DNA of 64,000 nucleotides from Fragum whitleyi (GCA_948146395.1 OX411555.1:40823225-40887224), one strand, 5' to 3'. Numbered from the stretch's first letter, positions 26,001 through 31,435 are shown. Program-made: numbers and translations. The notes: generated by a model from the letters alone, not told the origin.

Positions 26001-29000
26001 TATTATTGGTTATGGGTTATTTGGTTATAGGTTAGAGTGCCATACCTTTTAAATCAATTATTTCTTCTATTCTCTTAAAGGAGCTCAGACCACAAGTCAG
26101 AAAAAATTGAACCAAAAGCAAGTGGATCTAAAAAGAGCTATGACAGTGAAGATCTGTACAAACCAAGACACTCGTTCTCACGACGATCAATGGCCACGCC
26201 CCCTCCTCTACCTGAGGACCTACCACCATTACCGAGTGAACCCTCCCTGCCCCCTCTTCCACCCCTGCCACCTCCTCCTGCTGACGGGGACAACATTCCC
26301 CCACCCCCTTCATCCCCACCTGACTCTGGTGATGAGAAAAGGTCAAGGAGAAGGTCAAGGTCAACAATTTCTTCTGGATCAGGTTCAAGGTCACACAAGG
26401 ACACAAAGAAGTCTAAAAGAAGTAGGAGTAGGTCACTGTCTTCCATTAGTTCTGATTCAAAAGTTTCAAGGTCACGATCAAGGTCACGATCAAGGTCAAA
26501 ATCCAGAACAAGGTCATCTAGCAGATCCTACAGTAGGTCAAGGTCAAGAACAAAATCCAGCTCAAGGTCAAGGTCAGTCTCTAGATCAAGGTCAAGGTCA
26601 TTTTCATCAGTATCTTCAAATGAGTCCAATTTGTCGGATAGTGAGAGAGAGAGGAGGAGAAAAGCCAGACCCCTGGAAGATGTTGATTTTGGTGAGGCTG
26701 CTAAAAGGGCCAGACAGGATTCAATGATGATACCCTTTGGTCCAAGGGGCCCTGCTGGACCAATGGGGCCAAGAATGCCCATGGGGCAGATGGGCCCAAG
26801 AGGGCCAGTAGTTCCAGGGTAAGACAATTATATAGAGAATATTGAATGAGTGGTCATGGAATACTGAATTTATTAAACAGGTCATCTATGAACATATAAA
26901 AACGAGGCTGCGCCGAGTTTTTATAAGTGATAGATGACGAGTTTAATGAATTCCGTATTTTATGAGCACAAATTTTATATTCTATTCATTATATGACCCG
27001 AATTTTTGCGAAAATTGTCAAAATTCAACATTTCAATTTACAGCGAAACTTATAATGATGTTTAAATCTGGTGTCACAATACATACTTTATGACTTCATT
27101 TTTGCAGTTACGAAATAGCGTTGCTATTTGCTCATTTGCATAGTTTTTCCATTAGTGTAATAACACCTGTGTAATATCAAAAATATTCAATGGGGTTATT
27201 TTTACTCCTGCAACATAGGTCATATTATAAGATACAATATAATTTTACTCTTGGTTTAAGAAAAAGAAATTAATCCTCAATCTGCTTCAAATATTTGGGC
27301 TCTGACAATGATCAAGAAAACAATAAAATTTGAGAATTACATGTTAACTATATCAAAGCAATTTCTCCATTCCTTTCAATGTAAAAGATGGAAAATTTGA
27401 ACAGAGTATTGATGAAATGAGGGAAAATATTTTTAGGTCAAAATGGTTACACAGGATTTCTTTAAGCTTGGTGTCATATGAAAATGATCACTATTTGGGA
27501 TAGATAAACTGGTCCAAAGAAGCAATTTTTAGCTCTACTGTAAGTGGTCACTTAATTCATGTTTTATTGAACACCGTTTGTCTTAATCAGAGGAAAGTTC
27601 AATAACTTCAAGAAAAAAGAGATTGCAATTTACTTGCCAAAATATTTTGATGTACATGTATCCATCTCATAATCATAAAGAAAATTAAATATGATCTGTG
27701 CCTGTGCGTGACATTTCCAACAATTTGAAATGTTTGTGAGGGGCAAACATTGAGAAGCGTAGACAGCCACATACTGTAAATATAAAGCTAACTGATGGTC
27801 TACAGATAATTTGAGACATTATCTGTCTACTAAATGCATAGTTAAGACTCTGGTCAGACTGTGTGTATGCACAGGCTAGGCAGGGTCTTTGCTTTGCGAA
27901 TTTTTGAAATTGTTGGAAATCTCATGCACAGGCTCATCTAATTTCAGCGCTTTCCCACCAGGCAGAGGCATGTCCCCAATTGGGGCCAGGGGTCCAAGAG
28001 TTGTAGGGCCTAGAGGATGGTTCCCTTCTCCTCACCAGATTGGACCAGATGGTTCCCCAATCAGACAGCCAGGCTTGTCCCCAGCCAAACCCTACTACCC
28101 TCCAGGGAGCTCCACTCACTATGCACAGCCTGGATCCAGCTGGGAGGGAACCATGAGTTCCAGACCTAGGACGTAAGTTAATTCAGTTGCAGGGTTCATG
28201 TTTGACACTTAAACAAAGGTTTTGACCCTCAAAAATTTGAAAACATCTTTATAACTGGTATTGATTTGAAAGATGGATGAAGACACACAAAATCTTTTAA
28301 GAAAAGTACATGTATACTATTGACAGTTTCATTTTATCTTCCGACGAAAAAGTGTGAAAAATAGAGGATTATCAACAATTAATTAGTTTGTATTGTCATG
28401 CTAGTATTTTTCAATGATTTTCACACGTTTATGACAGGTTATGAATTGAGATATTATCATATGGTCGCTTAATAAACTGTCAAATAGACGAAATTGACCC
28501 AAAAATGTCAGCGACCGGTCACGTTGGACAAAAGTCGCTTAATAGAGCAACGATCTATAGTAAAAGCCTACGGGAGGACCCCAAAGTGGTCGCTTAATAG
28601 AAAGGGTCGCTGAATACACGTGGTCCCTCTAGCAATATTGACTGTAAGTGGATTTATTTTAATGGGAGGTAATAAAGTATTGATAATTTCATCCAATTTT
28701 GAAAAAGCAATTTGTAACTCCTGAATTAAAAGGAAAATGAGGTTGTATAGACAAGGATCAGTCTACACAATATGTGCAGGCTGATCTTTGTCTAGATCTC
28801 ATGCTTAAGCCTTTCAACATTTTAGTTTGAAGATCTGTTTCTACACAACTTTATAATAAATCTGCAAAAAACTAGGCAAAGATTTCATAGATAGGAATAT
28901 AAGAAAATGAAAACTTATGATATTCATATGTTTGAGCTTCAAATAAAGAGTTGTGATTGGTTTCTGTTTACATCTAACAAAAATTATTCATATTTTACAG

Positions 29001-30003
29001 TTCATCTGGACTTTATGACGATGATTATTTTAAACCAGACGACATTCACGATGGTCCGGGTAAAACTGGCATTACAGAGAGAGGGACTTTGTACAGGGAG
29101 GACACATCACCCTCCCCACCCCCAGAGAGGCGACCAGTCTACACCCCACCCACAATCTATAGAGAGGGCTCATTATCACCTGGAATCACCGGAATAACTG
29201 AAAGAGGGACTTTATACAGAGAGGACAAAAGTCCCACTCCGCCTGGTCTGTATCGAGGTCGGAGGGTGGAACGATCACTCAGTCCTCCACCAAGACCTAG
29301 AATGCATGGGGAGTCGTTGACCCCTTCCCCACCCCCTATGTCTAGACGAAGGGCCAGAGGTAGTAGGAGTGATTCCTTTGAGAGTATTTCCCCATCACCC
29401 CCACCCATAGGTCGAACAAGACAGATATCTCCACCAGGTCAAAGATCACCCATTCAGCGATCACCTCTACAAAGATCACCTGTACAGAGAAACACTCCGC
29501 CTGTTTTGTATAAACCAAGGACAAATACAGCAGATGCTTCCCCGCCTTCATCAGGGGAGCTAACTCCATCCCCACCAGACCTCAGCCAATTAAATGAAGG
29601 GCGGCCAAACACACCCCCATCTCCTGTCAGCCCTCACTCCCTACGCAGTGCCACACCAATGTTTGATGAAGTGCAAGATTTTCCATCAGAACAATTATCA
29701 CCCAGGGGCTCAATCACCCCAACGCCATCAGTAGGTAGTAATGAAGGAATGTTGTCATCCCCAGAGGAAGGGGCTCTCGCAAAACCCAGCAGAAAGAGAC
29801 CGAGGAGCCCCGATTCATCCCGATCTTCTCCCGGGGAAGCTTTGGATAGTCCCCCACAATTACGTCGTAGTGCAAGACATCAAGAACTAAGTGAAGGTGA
29901 AATGTCACCAAAAGCTCGGAGACGAAAATCATCATCTGAAGCTAAAGAAGGAACTTCAAAAGTGAAAACTAGAAAATCAAAGAGGAAAAAATCTAAGAAA
30001 TAA
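4968..30003 (+). CDS. BOD1L1: BOD1L1-like protein, 15 exons, 5' partial
   Basis: Spliced model: 4968-5092, 6419-6660, 7291-7472, 8507-9152, 10960-11190, 12286-12455, 13585-13740, 18753-19091, 19526-19712, 21915-22224, 23679-23977, 24692-24935, 26081-26818, 27948-28172, 29001-30003. All introns are GT-AG, every phase matches and the sum is 5097 nt ending in TAA. Residues 1-90 of the partial product are the Shg1/BOD1 domain (PAYQNLQQRVESYVNRFL, then SGMLNKGVERIIEQVVNPKI). Later blocks, VSSVHTSDLSNFEE (about 422-435) and YNYSDSEDDES followed by AREKEERYLKRLQRR (about 565-600), match my recollection of vertebrate BOD1L1. The rest looks disordered: Pro-rich, acidic/Lys-Glu coiled, RS repeats, SPSPPP tail. 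In vertebrates BOD1L1 is nuclear, binds SETD1A/COMPASS and protects stalled replication forks. The initiator exon (MIVxHLKxxGLFDxFRRDCL in vertebrates) is not found and is probably upstream of the window. Exon numbers below start at 2 for that reason. The joins are inferred, not seen in RNA. Confidence 0.87.
5162..5570. mobile_element. Palindromic element E1 (TGAATTTATTAAAC arms)
   Basis: Arms GAATTTATTAAACGAGTCGT and ACAAGTTTAATAAATTCGGT surround AAAACGAGGCTCAGCCAAGTTTTT. A second copy lies at 26833-27232, immediately after the exon 14 donor. Both continue with the same 3' sequence to about CATATTATAA. The open frame at 4946-5224 mixes exon 2 in the wrong phase with this repeat. Confidence 0.7.
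5625..5785. repeat. Dispersed repeat, copy 1 (GTGAATAATCAAAACAT)
   Basis: Shared with 11972-12175: both contain GAATTTATRCKCACTC, AGGCAAC, ATAGGATAAA, TTTGTGAATAATCAAAACAT and ACTACAGCTT. Class unknown. Confidence 0.55.
6419..6660 (+). CDS. BOD1L1: BOD1L1 exon 3 (Shg1 domain, second half)
   Basis: Acceptor TTTTTTACAG precedes 6419 and donor GTTAGT starts at 6661. It encodes SGMLNKGVERIIEQVVNPKI followed by MQIIKPKIDEVTCDHLGI, the C-terminal half of the Shg1/BOD1 domain that in human contacts COMPASS subunits, then a Lys/Gln/Glu-rich helix and a short SPPPG linker. It starts by completing a Gln codon from exon 2 and ends in phase 1. The opposite-strand open frame at 6413-6640 is a shadow. Confidence 0.92.
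7291..7472 (+). CDS. BOD1L1: BOD1L1 exon 4 (proline-rich)
   Basis: Acceptor ATTTTTACAG ends at 7290 and donor GTATGT starts at 7473. It enters in phase 1 and leaves in phase 0. The 61 residues are low-complexity Pro/Phe/Ser/Gly (for example SSPPPQFTPSSSNGILGPAP and QFPPQIGFPNPPA). There is no recognisable fold. A proline-rich insert directly after the Shg1 domain is not something I recall in vertebrate BOD1L1. Confidence 0.83.
7524..7965 (-). mobile_element. tRNA-derived SINE pair, minus strand
   Basis: Two tandem pieces (7524-7668 and 7695-7965) share CGCAGYGGCTGGAGCACCTA and CCTAGCCTCCAGCTGC. On the minus strand the second carries a B box GGTTCGATTCC (plus strand GGAATCGAACC near 7896) and an A box-like GCAGTGGTAGCATGTC, as in tRNA-headed SINEs. 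A third copy is at 47710-47985. Not a functional tRNA: no cloverleaf is evident. Confidence 0.7.
8507..9152 (+). CDS. BOD1L1: BOD1L1 exon 5 (Pro/Gly-rich, then acidic)
   Basis: Acceptor ATCTTCAG ends at 8506 and donor GTATAA starts at 9153; phase 0 in, phase 1 out. The first 110 residues are degenerate I-P-P-A-A-G/G-P-I-P-P repeats, probably grown by slippage of a short GC-rich unit. Then comes NALLGLPTPSEEPPPPGTVV and an acidic stretch with VVMEDSYVEYKEEGDE and MDEIPLPEGTNKH. IPLPEG recurs as IPLPGD in exon 12, which hints at a shared short motif. The minus-strand frame at 8503-8844 is a mirror of the repeat. Confidence 0.85.
9518..9619 (+). pseudogene. Broken tandem copy of BOD1L1 exon 6
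   Basis: After a TTTTCAG acceptor-like site, about 100 bp are nearly identical to the start of exon 6 at 10960: both read GGESKRYKF(T/A)WDEDI(D/N)VGSDIEDDA and then VSSVH. Similarity stops at GTTCAT; the copy then continues into unrelated AT-rich sequence with a TAA at 9673-9675 and has no donor at the expected place. The acceptor and phase would still allow splicing from exon 5, giving a short C-terminally truncated product. An ATTAAA hexamer overlaps the TAA. Most likely a dead partial duplicate; an alternative last exon is the other reading. Confidence 0.8.
9735..10950. mobile_element. Palindromic H element (H1), split by an inserted repeat
   Basis: Left part 9735-10046 (TTATCACTTGATGA..., ending GTGAACAACAAAAGCTAT) and right arm 10864-10950 (GAAAATATAGATTTGGTTGT ... 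CACTGAAACAAGGGA...CCTCTATAT) match the intact copy at 21480-21908. Between them lies a TTTTAGCTTGACT...GCTCTTGTT element (10046-10863). The right arm abuts the exon 6 acceptor. Confidence 0.75.
10046..10863 (+). mobile_element. TTTTAGCTTGACT...GCTCTTGTT element with 176-bp tandem units
   Basis: Inserted in H1. The core has at least three units of about 176 bp starting AAATT(C/A)(C/A)(A/T)GGTTA at about 10216, 10390 and 10568, each with GCTTTGAAAC and ATCAGC(C/A)TC(T/G)AGACAAAGATTC. Short relatives with the same ends are at 13025-13287 and 13905-14190. Confidence 0.65.
10960..11190 (+). CDS. BOD1L1: BOD1L1 exon 6 (VSSVHTSDLS motif)
   Basis: Acceptor ATTTTCCAG ends at 10959 and donor GTAAAG starts at 11191. 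It is a symmetric phase 1-1 exon of 231 nt. It encodes GGESKRYKFAWDEDINVGSD, then VSSVHTSDLSNFEESNSSSD and a leucine/glutamine-rich short helix (LENKLLLLQKEQDQKEED). VSSVHTSDLS-FEE is a hallmark block of vertebrate BOD1L1. Symmetry of phase is consistent with the tandem duplication seen upstream at 9518. The 3' end of a palindromic element runs up to the polypyrimidine tract. Confidence 0.9.
11585..11865. mobile_element. Palindromic element (TATGATATAACATGGAATT arms)
   Basis: Contains TTTTTTATGATATAACATGG and its reverse complement about 40 bp apart, plus the hairpin GGAATTGATAATTGTC / GACAATTATCAATTCC. A diverged relative lies at 25310-25560. The minus-strand frames here are not genes. Confidence 0.6.
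11972..12175. repeat. Dispersed repeat, copy 2 (GTGAATAATCAAAACAT)
   Basis: See 5625-5785. This copy ends in the small palindrome AACTACAGCTTAAATAAGCTGTAGTT. Confidence 0.55.
12286..12455 (+). CDS. BOD1L1: BOD1L1 exon 7 (acidic linker)
   Basis: Acceptor GATTTTTTCCAG ends at 12285 and donor GTAATT starts at 12456; phase 1 in, phase 0 out. It completes an Asp codon and reads TTEEGGTLETDLPTEDDKTD, then a Ser/Thr/Glu-rich linker with MVSAEPSPVKQPPAQATKLE. No domain is visible. It is too short to stand out as an isolated open frame; it is supported by splice sites, phase and composition. Confidence 0.8.
13025..14190 (+). mobile_element. Two short TTTTAGCTTGACT / GCTCTTGTT relatives flanking exon 8
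   Basis: 13025-13287 runs from TTTTAGCTTGACTG to GGTGGTGCTCTTGTT; 13905-14190 ends AGCACCTGAAGAAGAGGGTT...GGTGCTCTTGTTT. Both include the phrase (TATC/ATC)AAGGG and a GTTGGTGTTG-like stretch. Exon 8 (13585-13740) lies between them. Open frames reported at 13597-14137 beyond the exon are repeat sequence. Confidence 0.5.
13585..13740 (+). CDS. BOD1L1: BOD1L1 exon 8 (YSDSEDDE block)
   Basis: Acceptor ATTTACAG ends at 13584 and donor GTAAGT starts at 13741; phase 0-0, 52 codons. It encodes KPRKLLSLQYNYSDSEDDES followed by REDRKARI. This matches the conserved vertebrate BOD1L1 stretch with HKPYLYSKYYSDSDDE before the AKEKEER helix, in the same order. The SDSEDDE run looks like a casein kinase 2 site. 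Confidence 0.88.
14229..14470 (+). mobile_element. tRNA-derived SINE, plus strand
   Basis: Head with A box-like TAGCGGTATAAGG and B box GGTTCAAGTTCC about 40 bp apart, followed by a non-tRNA body ending in AT-rich sequence. Not a functional tRNA. Confidence 0.6.
14568..14805. mobile_element. Palindromic G element (GTGCGTGACATTTTCAACAATTT)
   Basis: Terminal inverted repeats GTGCGTGACATTTTCAACAA / TTGTTGGAAATCTCACGCGC and a central palindrome CAGACTGTGCAGATGCACAGACTG. Other copies: 18205-18435, 20840-21330 (decayed), 23265-23390 (partial), 27697-27936, 38876-39130. Confidence 0.75.
15050..15235. repeat. ACAGTCAAACCTGCCTTAGTGG dispersed repeat
   Basis: Built of variants of TATTAAACAAGC and TTAAGCAAGCG; the same theme (TCGCTTAATAGA, AGCAATATTGACTGTA) occurs at 28440-28645 and 53105-53430. 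Class unknown. Confidence 0.55.
15470..15990. repeat. Tandem array, about 155-bp unit
   Basis: Three to four diverged units with TTGAAATTTATACATRATG, GAAGTTGTGCACYTGCAATTTT and AGAATTATCTCCCCTTGAA. The open frames at 15384-15921 are units of this array. Confidence 0.65.
16085..17090. repeat. Two copies of a palindrome (ATGAAACTAAAAAACCTAATCA)
   Basis: 16085-16225 and 16925-17085 each hold GAGGTATGAAACT...AACCTAATCA and, inverted, TGATTAGGTTTTAAGTTTCATACCT, about 45 bp apart. AT-rich spacer between them has no gene. The intron from 13741 to 18752 otherwise shows nothing coding. Confidence 0.6.
18205..18435. mobile_element. Palindromic G element, copy 2
   Basis: TIRs ATTGAGCCAGTGTGTGACAT / ATGTCAAGATGCACTGGCTCAAT; central palindrome CAGCCTGTGTGGATGCACAGGCTG. 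Confidence 0.75.
18753..19091 (+). CDS. BOD1L1: BOD1L1 exon 9 (charged helix)
   Basis: Acceptor TAATTTTAG ends at 18752 and donor GTATTA starts at 19092; phase 0-0. It begins AREKEERYLKRLQRRAEIEA, the counterpart of vertebrate AKEKEERLLRRQINREKLEE, and continues as a long Lys/Glu/Arg helix (single alpha-helix or coiled coil) followed by acidic VESTEAVAEKSEAPETEEAV. The preceding intron is about 5 kb and full of repeats. Confidence 0.88.
19100..19470. mobile_element. Palindromic H element, copy 2 (decayed)
   Basis: Shares GAGAAATAAC, TTATCACTTGATAATCT, GGAGCCAAAA and the end with GTAAACAACAAAAGCTA / TTGTTGTTCA with H1 and the copy at 21480. Lies between BOD1L1 exons 9 and 10, ending about 60 bp before exon 10. 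Confidence 0.6.
19526..19712 (+). CDS. BOD1L1: BOD1L1 exon 10 (acidic Lys/Glu linker)
   Basis: Acceptor ATGCAACTCAG ends at 19525 and donor GTACTA starts at 19713; phase 0 in, phase 1 out. It encodes KAEVVETESKPEEVADEKRQ and more Glu/Lys/Val repeats of the same style as exon 9. No fold is recognisable. The acceptor lacks a strong pyrimidine tract, so this exon may be weakly or alternatively spliced. Confidence 0.78.
19910..19992. repeat. Hairpin element (AACAGTTGTAACTGCCTATA)
   Basis: Arms ATGGCTTAGCTTGAAACAGT...TAACTGCCTATA and TATAGGCAGTTACAGCTGTTTCATGCTGAGCCAT around a 6-bp loop. Relatives at 25205-25235, 41812-41848 (half) and 59640-59706. Confidence 0.75.
20195..20475 (+). mobile_element. 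tRNA-derived SINE (GAAGCCATGGGTA tail), copy 1
   Basis: B box-like GAGTTTGAATCCTGG, body with GGCCAACTTTC, ending TACTAGTGTGA...GGAAGCCATGGGTATGTGCA. Same family as 32970-33215. Confidence 0.6.
20860..21330. repeat. Decayed G element with a long palindrome inside
   Basis: G-family core at 20870-20930 (CAGCCTGTGCATCTGCACAG) and right end at 21280-21320. Between them, 21140-21235 is a palindrome with arms AATGTTATCAGGTCGAGG / CCTCGACCAGATAACATT. Confidence 0.6.
21480..21908. mobile_element. Palindromic H element, best-preserved copy
   Basis: Contains two TGACGTCA-type sites (21608, 21640). The right half is a hairpin: arm 21731-21812 (AATAGAATAATTGTTTGTTT...AAGCTATATTTTCA) pairs with 21830-21908 (TGAAAATATAGCTTTCGTTG...AAACAAACAATCATCCTCTATTTA). 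Its end is 6 bp before BOD1L1 exon 11. Confidence 0.8.
21915..22224 (+). CDS. BOD1L1: BOD1L1 exon 11 (acidic then basic helix)
   Basis: Acceptor TATTTATTCCAG ends at 21914 and donor GTGTGA starts at 22225; phase 1 in, phase 2 out. Acidic/Ser-rich N-half (SLNTDSSHTGDSSVHVDTSV), then a basic helix KKTSKQRKKTKEELKAELKE followed by RRSRRQRIRNKR, a probable bipartite nuclear localisation signal. A palindromic MITE ends about 6 bp before the exon, so the element supplies most of the 3' splice region. Confidence 0.85.
22604..23131 (-). mobile_element. 5'-truncated LINE (non-LTR retrotransposon) 3' end
   Basis: On the minus strand 22842-23129 is open to a TAA and reads YRFCPICKIDN...EDEYHFFSICQAYEKLRSKY...RYLLEAFALRKEML. 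CPxCK with EDExHFxxxCxxYxxLR is the C-terminal zinc-binding end common after the reverse transcriptase of many LINEs. The element ends with (ATGTCT)n at 22604-22622 (plus strand GACATAGACATAGACAT). The reverse transcriptase core is absent, so it is a dead 5'-truncated insertion. Confidence 0.75.
23390..23554. mobile_element. TTAA-bordered MITE, TTAAGGTAGTGGA family (A1)
   Basis: 165-bp near-perfect palindrome: TTAAGGTAGTGGACTCGTAA ... TTACGGGTCCACTACCTTAA, centre TTTCCTAATGAAAATCATTAGGAAA. It lies in a G-element remnant (23265-23390). Confidence 0.9.
23679..23977 (+). CDS. BOD1L1: BOD1L1 exon 12 (acidic, Met/Val/Glu-rich)
   Basis: Acceptor TGTTTTACAG ends at 23678 and donor GTCAGT starts at 23978; phase 2 in, phase 1 out. 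It reads YMSDEFVFKSPAASLCQSYD, then alternating acidic/hydrophobic sequence with VQLVEIPLPGDQITMETVEY and a VVMMMDGGEY run. No known domain. Alternating E/V/M patterns resemble acidic transactivation or short beta motifs, but that is only a composition remark. The minus-strand frame at 23686-24048 is a shadow. Confidence 0.82.
24197..24361. mobile_element. TTAA-bordered MITE, A family (A2)
   Basis: 165 bp, TTAAGGTAGTGGATCCATAA ... TTATGGTTCCACTACCTTAA, same central hairpin as A1. In the intron between exons 12 and 13. Confidence 0.9.
24692..24935 (+). CDS. BOD1L1: BOD1L1 exon 13 (basic, equivalent of vertebrate C-terminus)
   Basis: Acceptor CATTTCATAG ends at 24691 and donor GTAGTT starts at 24936; phase 1 in, phase 2 out. 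It encodes SSEPSRVTRSRSKFNDDIKS, then DGRKRRRRNTSQSSPGEPAS and KKSAQVSGRQLR. This resembles the end of human BOD1L1 (TRSxxRSE...KRKREVSPPG...KKAKR) in order and composition. Reading past the donor gives an immediate in-frame TAG at 24937-24939. GRKRRRR is a probable nuclear localisation signal. Confidence 0.83.
24995..25159. mobile_element. TTAA-bordered MITE, A family (A3)
   Basis: 165 bp, TTAAGGTAGTGGGACTGTAA ... TTATGGGTCTACTACCTTAA. Begins about 60 bp after the exon 13 donor. Confidence 0.9.
25310..25565. repeat. Relative of the 11585 palindromic element
   Basis: Shares ATATGTACTTAGTGTATTAT, GAGGTTGGGAGAATTG and ATCATAAAAAATATCATATGGGATGTTAT with 11585-11865, rearranged. The remaining intron to 26080 shows no coding signal. 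Confidence 0.5.
26081..26818 (+). CDS. BOD1L1-like exon 14 (polyproline plus RS domain)
   Basis: Acceptor TTCTCTTAAAG ends at 26080 and donor GTAAGA starts at 26819; phase 2-2, 738 nt open throughout. Order: SYDSEDLYKPRHSFSRRS; polyproline LPPLPPLPPPPADGDN; a long RS/RK domain of about 100 residues (RSRSRSRSRSKSRTRSSSRS style); DSERERRRKARP; then Gly/Pro/Met collagen-like PRGPAGPMGPRMPMGQMGPR. RS domains usually place proteins in splicing speckles or on chromatin-linked RNA complexes. The DNA is built from iterated AGGTCA units. Frames in phases other than this (26107-26727 and the minus-strand ones) are repeat shadows. Membership of the BOD1L1 transcript is inferred from phase; a separate gene is possible. 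Confidence 0.82.
26833..27232. mobile_element. Palindromic element E2
   Basis: Second copy of the element at 5162-5570: GAATTTATTAAACAGGTCAT, AAAACGAGGCTGCGCCGAGTTTTT, ACGAGTTTAATGAATTCCGT. Starts 15 bp after the exon 14 donor. Confidence 0.75.
27697..27936. mobile_element. Palindromic G element, copy next to exon 15
   Basis: TIRs GCCTGTGCGTGACATTTCCA / GGAAATCTCATGCACAGGC; internal GTCTACAGATAATTTGAGAC. Ends 11 bp before exon 15; the acceptor CTAATTTCAG follows at once. Confidence 0.82.
27948..28172 (+). CDS. BOD1L1-like exon 15 (Gly/Pro/Arg-rich)
   Basis: Acceptor CTAATTTCAG ends at 27947 and donor GTAAGT starts at 28173; phase 2-2. It encodes AFPPGRGMSPIGARGPRVVG, then PSPHQIGPDGSPIRQPGLSP and a Tyr/Ser/Pro stretch. 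It continues the collagen-like Gly-Pro composition of exon 14, supporting the join. A MITE ends 11 bp before the exon. Confidence 0.82.
28440..28645. repeat. GGTCGCTTAATAGA dispersed repeat
   Basis: Several copies of TCGCTTAATA(G/A)A and the end AGCAATATTGACTGTA, shared with 53105-53430 and, loosely, 15050-15235. The rest of the intron 28173-29000 holds nothing recognisable. Confidence 0.6.
29001..30003 (+). CDS. BOD1L1-like exon 16, terminal (SPSPPP repeats, basic tail)
   Basis: Acceptor CATATTTTACAG ends at 29000; the stop TAA is at 30001-30003. After SSGLYDDDYFKPDDIHDGPG comes GITERGTLYRED twice (about 123 nt apart), each followed by SPSPPP/SPTPPG, then many S-P dipeptides (RSPIQRSPLQRSPVQR), acidic spacers and three basic clusters: SRKRPRSPDSSRS, KARRRKSSSE and RKSKRKKSKK at the end. 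The density of S-P sites suggests proline-directed phosphorylation. No folded domain. Opposite-strand frames are shadows. Confidence 0.86.
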
Positions 30004-31060
30004 ACAGACAGTGCTTTGGCTTAAGAAGGGCCCAGCACAAAAGTATTATTAGACTAATAATAAGTGCCCAAGGTTATAAAACTTTTCTCAGGCTAAACTT
30101 AGAATTTTCTCATATTTTAAATTCAAATAGATGTATGAAAATAGAAGATAATATTAATATGTTGTTATTTATAGCAATATATTAATATTATCTTCTATGT
30201 GAATATATTAAAATGAGTATTAAAACAGAATTAGGACTCTAATCTCAAATCGAAATTTGAGAAATTTTTGTATTGAGAATGAGAAAAGTTTTATAACCTC
30301 GGGCCAAGATAAGCTTTAAGAAAAGTTGATAGTCAGTAGAGTGTCTCAGACCTTCATGGGAATCTTGTTTCACAAGTGCTTTTCTTGAAGGGCATACAAG
30401 AGTAACCTTATGTGAGTTTGATGAATGATCATGACCAAATTAGCTTTTCTAAAGGACATACATGTCCTTGCTATTTATTTGTTAGTCTCAGACTCACAGA
30501 TCCTGTGTCCCTTAAATCCCTGTTGGAATTTGTATGATTTTGAACCCTCGTTACAGAAATCCTTGATTTGCCATTTATATGCAGTCAGTGTGTTCTGACC
30601 AGGGTCAACACTTTACAGACTTCTCAGGTGGACCATATTTGCACAAAAGGTCACGTATTTATGTTCTGCGCAAAGTAGGAATTGGTTCAATTCTGGTAGG
30701 AATTCTCACTTTTCCGGGCATAGTATGAATTCTTACTTTGTGCAGAGCAATTCCAGAATTGGTTCCTGAGAATTCTGTCCTGCACAAAGTAGGAATTCTC
30801 ACTTTTCCTGGCATAGTATGAATTCTTACTTTGTGCAGAGCAATTCCAGAATTGGTTGCTTGCAAAGTAGGAATTGGCACAAAGTAAGAATATTTGTAAT
30901 TATTTCATTCTTAGCAAAGACTCCAGGACATTAGTATTGTTGAAGATGTTAAGTAGTATATCATTGTGTGTTTATGTTGTTAATGTTGTTATTGTGGTAT
31001 ACCCTGGAGTTTTTATATAAAATGTATTTATTTTAAAACTTTCACTATTTTTAAAAAAAA
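30004..31060 (+). other. Probable 3' UTR and downstream region of BOD1L1
   Basis: Sequence after the stop. No canonical AATAAA is convincing; the AT-rich stretch around 31010-31060 (ATATAAAATG, then an A-run) is a plausible cleavage region. It contains a long inverted repeat (30070-30298) and a short tandem array (30655-30895), listed separately. The extent is a guess. Confidence 0.35.
30070..30298. repeat. Inverted repeat in the BOD1L1 3' UTR
   Basis: AAGGTTATAAAACTTTTCTC at 30070 is matched inverted by GAGAAAAGTTTTATAACCT at about 30277; an inner pair is GAAGATAATATTAATAT / ATATTAATATTATCTTC. If transcribed it would fold into a long AU-rich hairpin. Confidence 0.78.
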
Positions 31061-31435
31061 AAATTGATGTAATGTGGAATTCAAAGAAGCATTAAACCAC
31101 TATTCTACTTTCATGTTTCCAGAAACGTAGTCACTCTTTGTCAATAATTATTGTTTGAAACTAAAAACTTTTGAAAACATTACCAGAGAGAAAGGAGAAA
31201 AGTCATACTTACTTTTCTTAAAGAATTGTACAAGGCTATTTAAGACAAAACTTTATCATATTGACCTAAAAATTCTTTTTCCAATATTATTCCTACTTTG
31301 CAGGGGGACTTTGGCTGGTGAGAAATCCATAAAAACTCCTTGCGCGATTCTAGAATTGTCAAGTTCAATTCTAGAATTGGAGGACAAAGTAGGAATTCCT
31401 ACCTTGTGCTGGATTCTTACTTTGCAGGTCTTTAG
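30655..31435. repeat. AAAGTAGGAATT / AATTCTTACTTTG inverted and tandem units
   Basis: Two direct units at about 30708 and 30793 with TTGTGCAGAGCAATTCCAGAATTGG, plus further pieces at 31288-31430 (ACAAAGTAGGAATTCCTACCTTGTG). Pairs of AAAGTAGGAATT and AATTCTTACTTT make imperfect hairpins. The minus-strand frame at 30659-30880 is made of these units. Confidence 0.65.

Noticed and set aside
26107..26727. 206-codon frame overlapping exon 14, and minus-strand frames opposite it
   Set aside because: Shadows of the AGGTCA-based RS repeat; the frame at 26190 has matching splice phases and the RS/Pro composition typical of real proteins.
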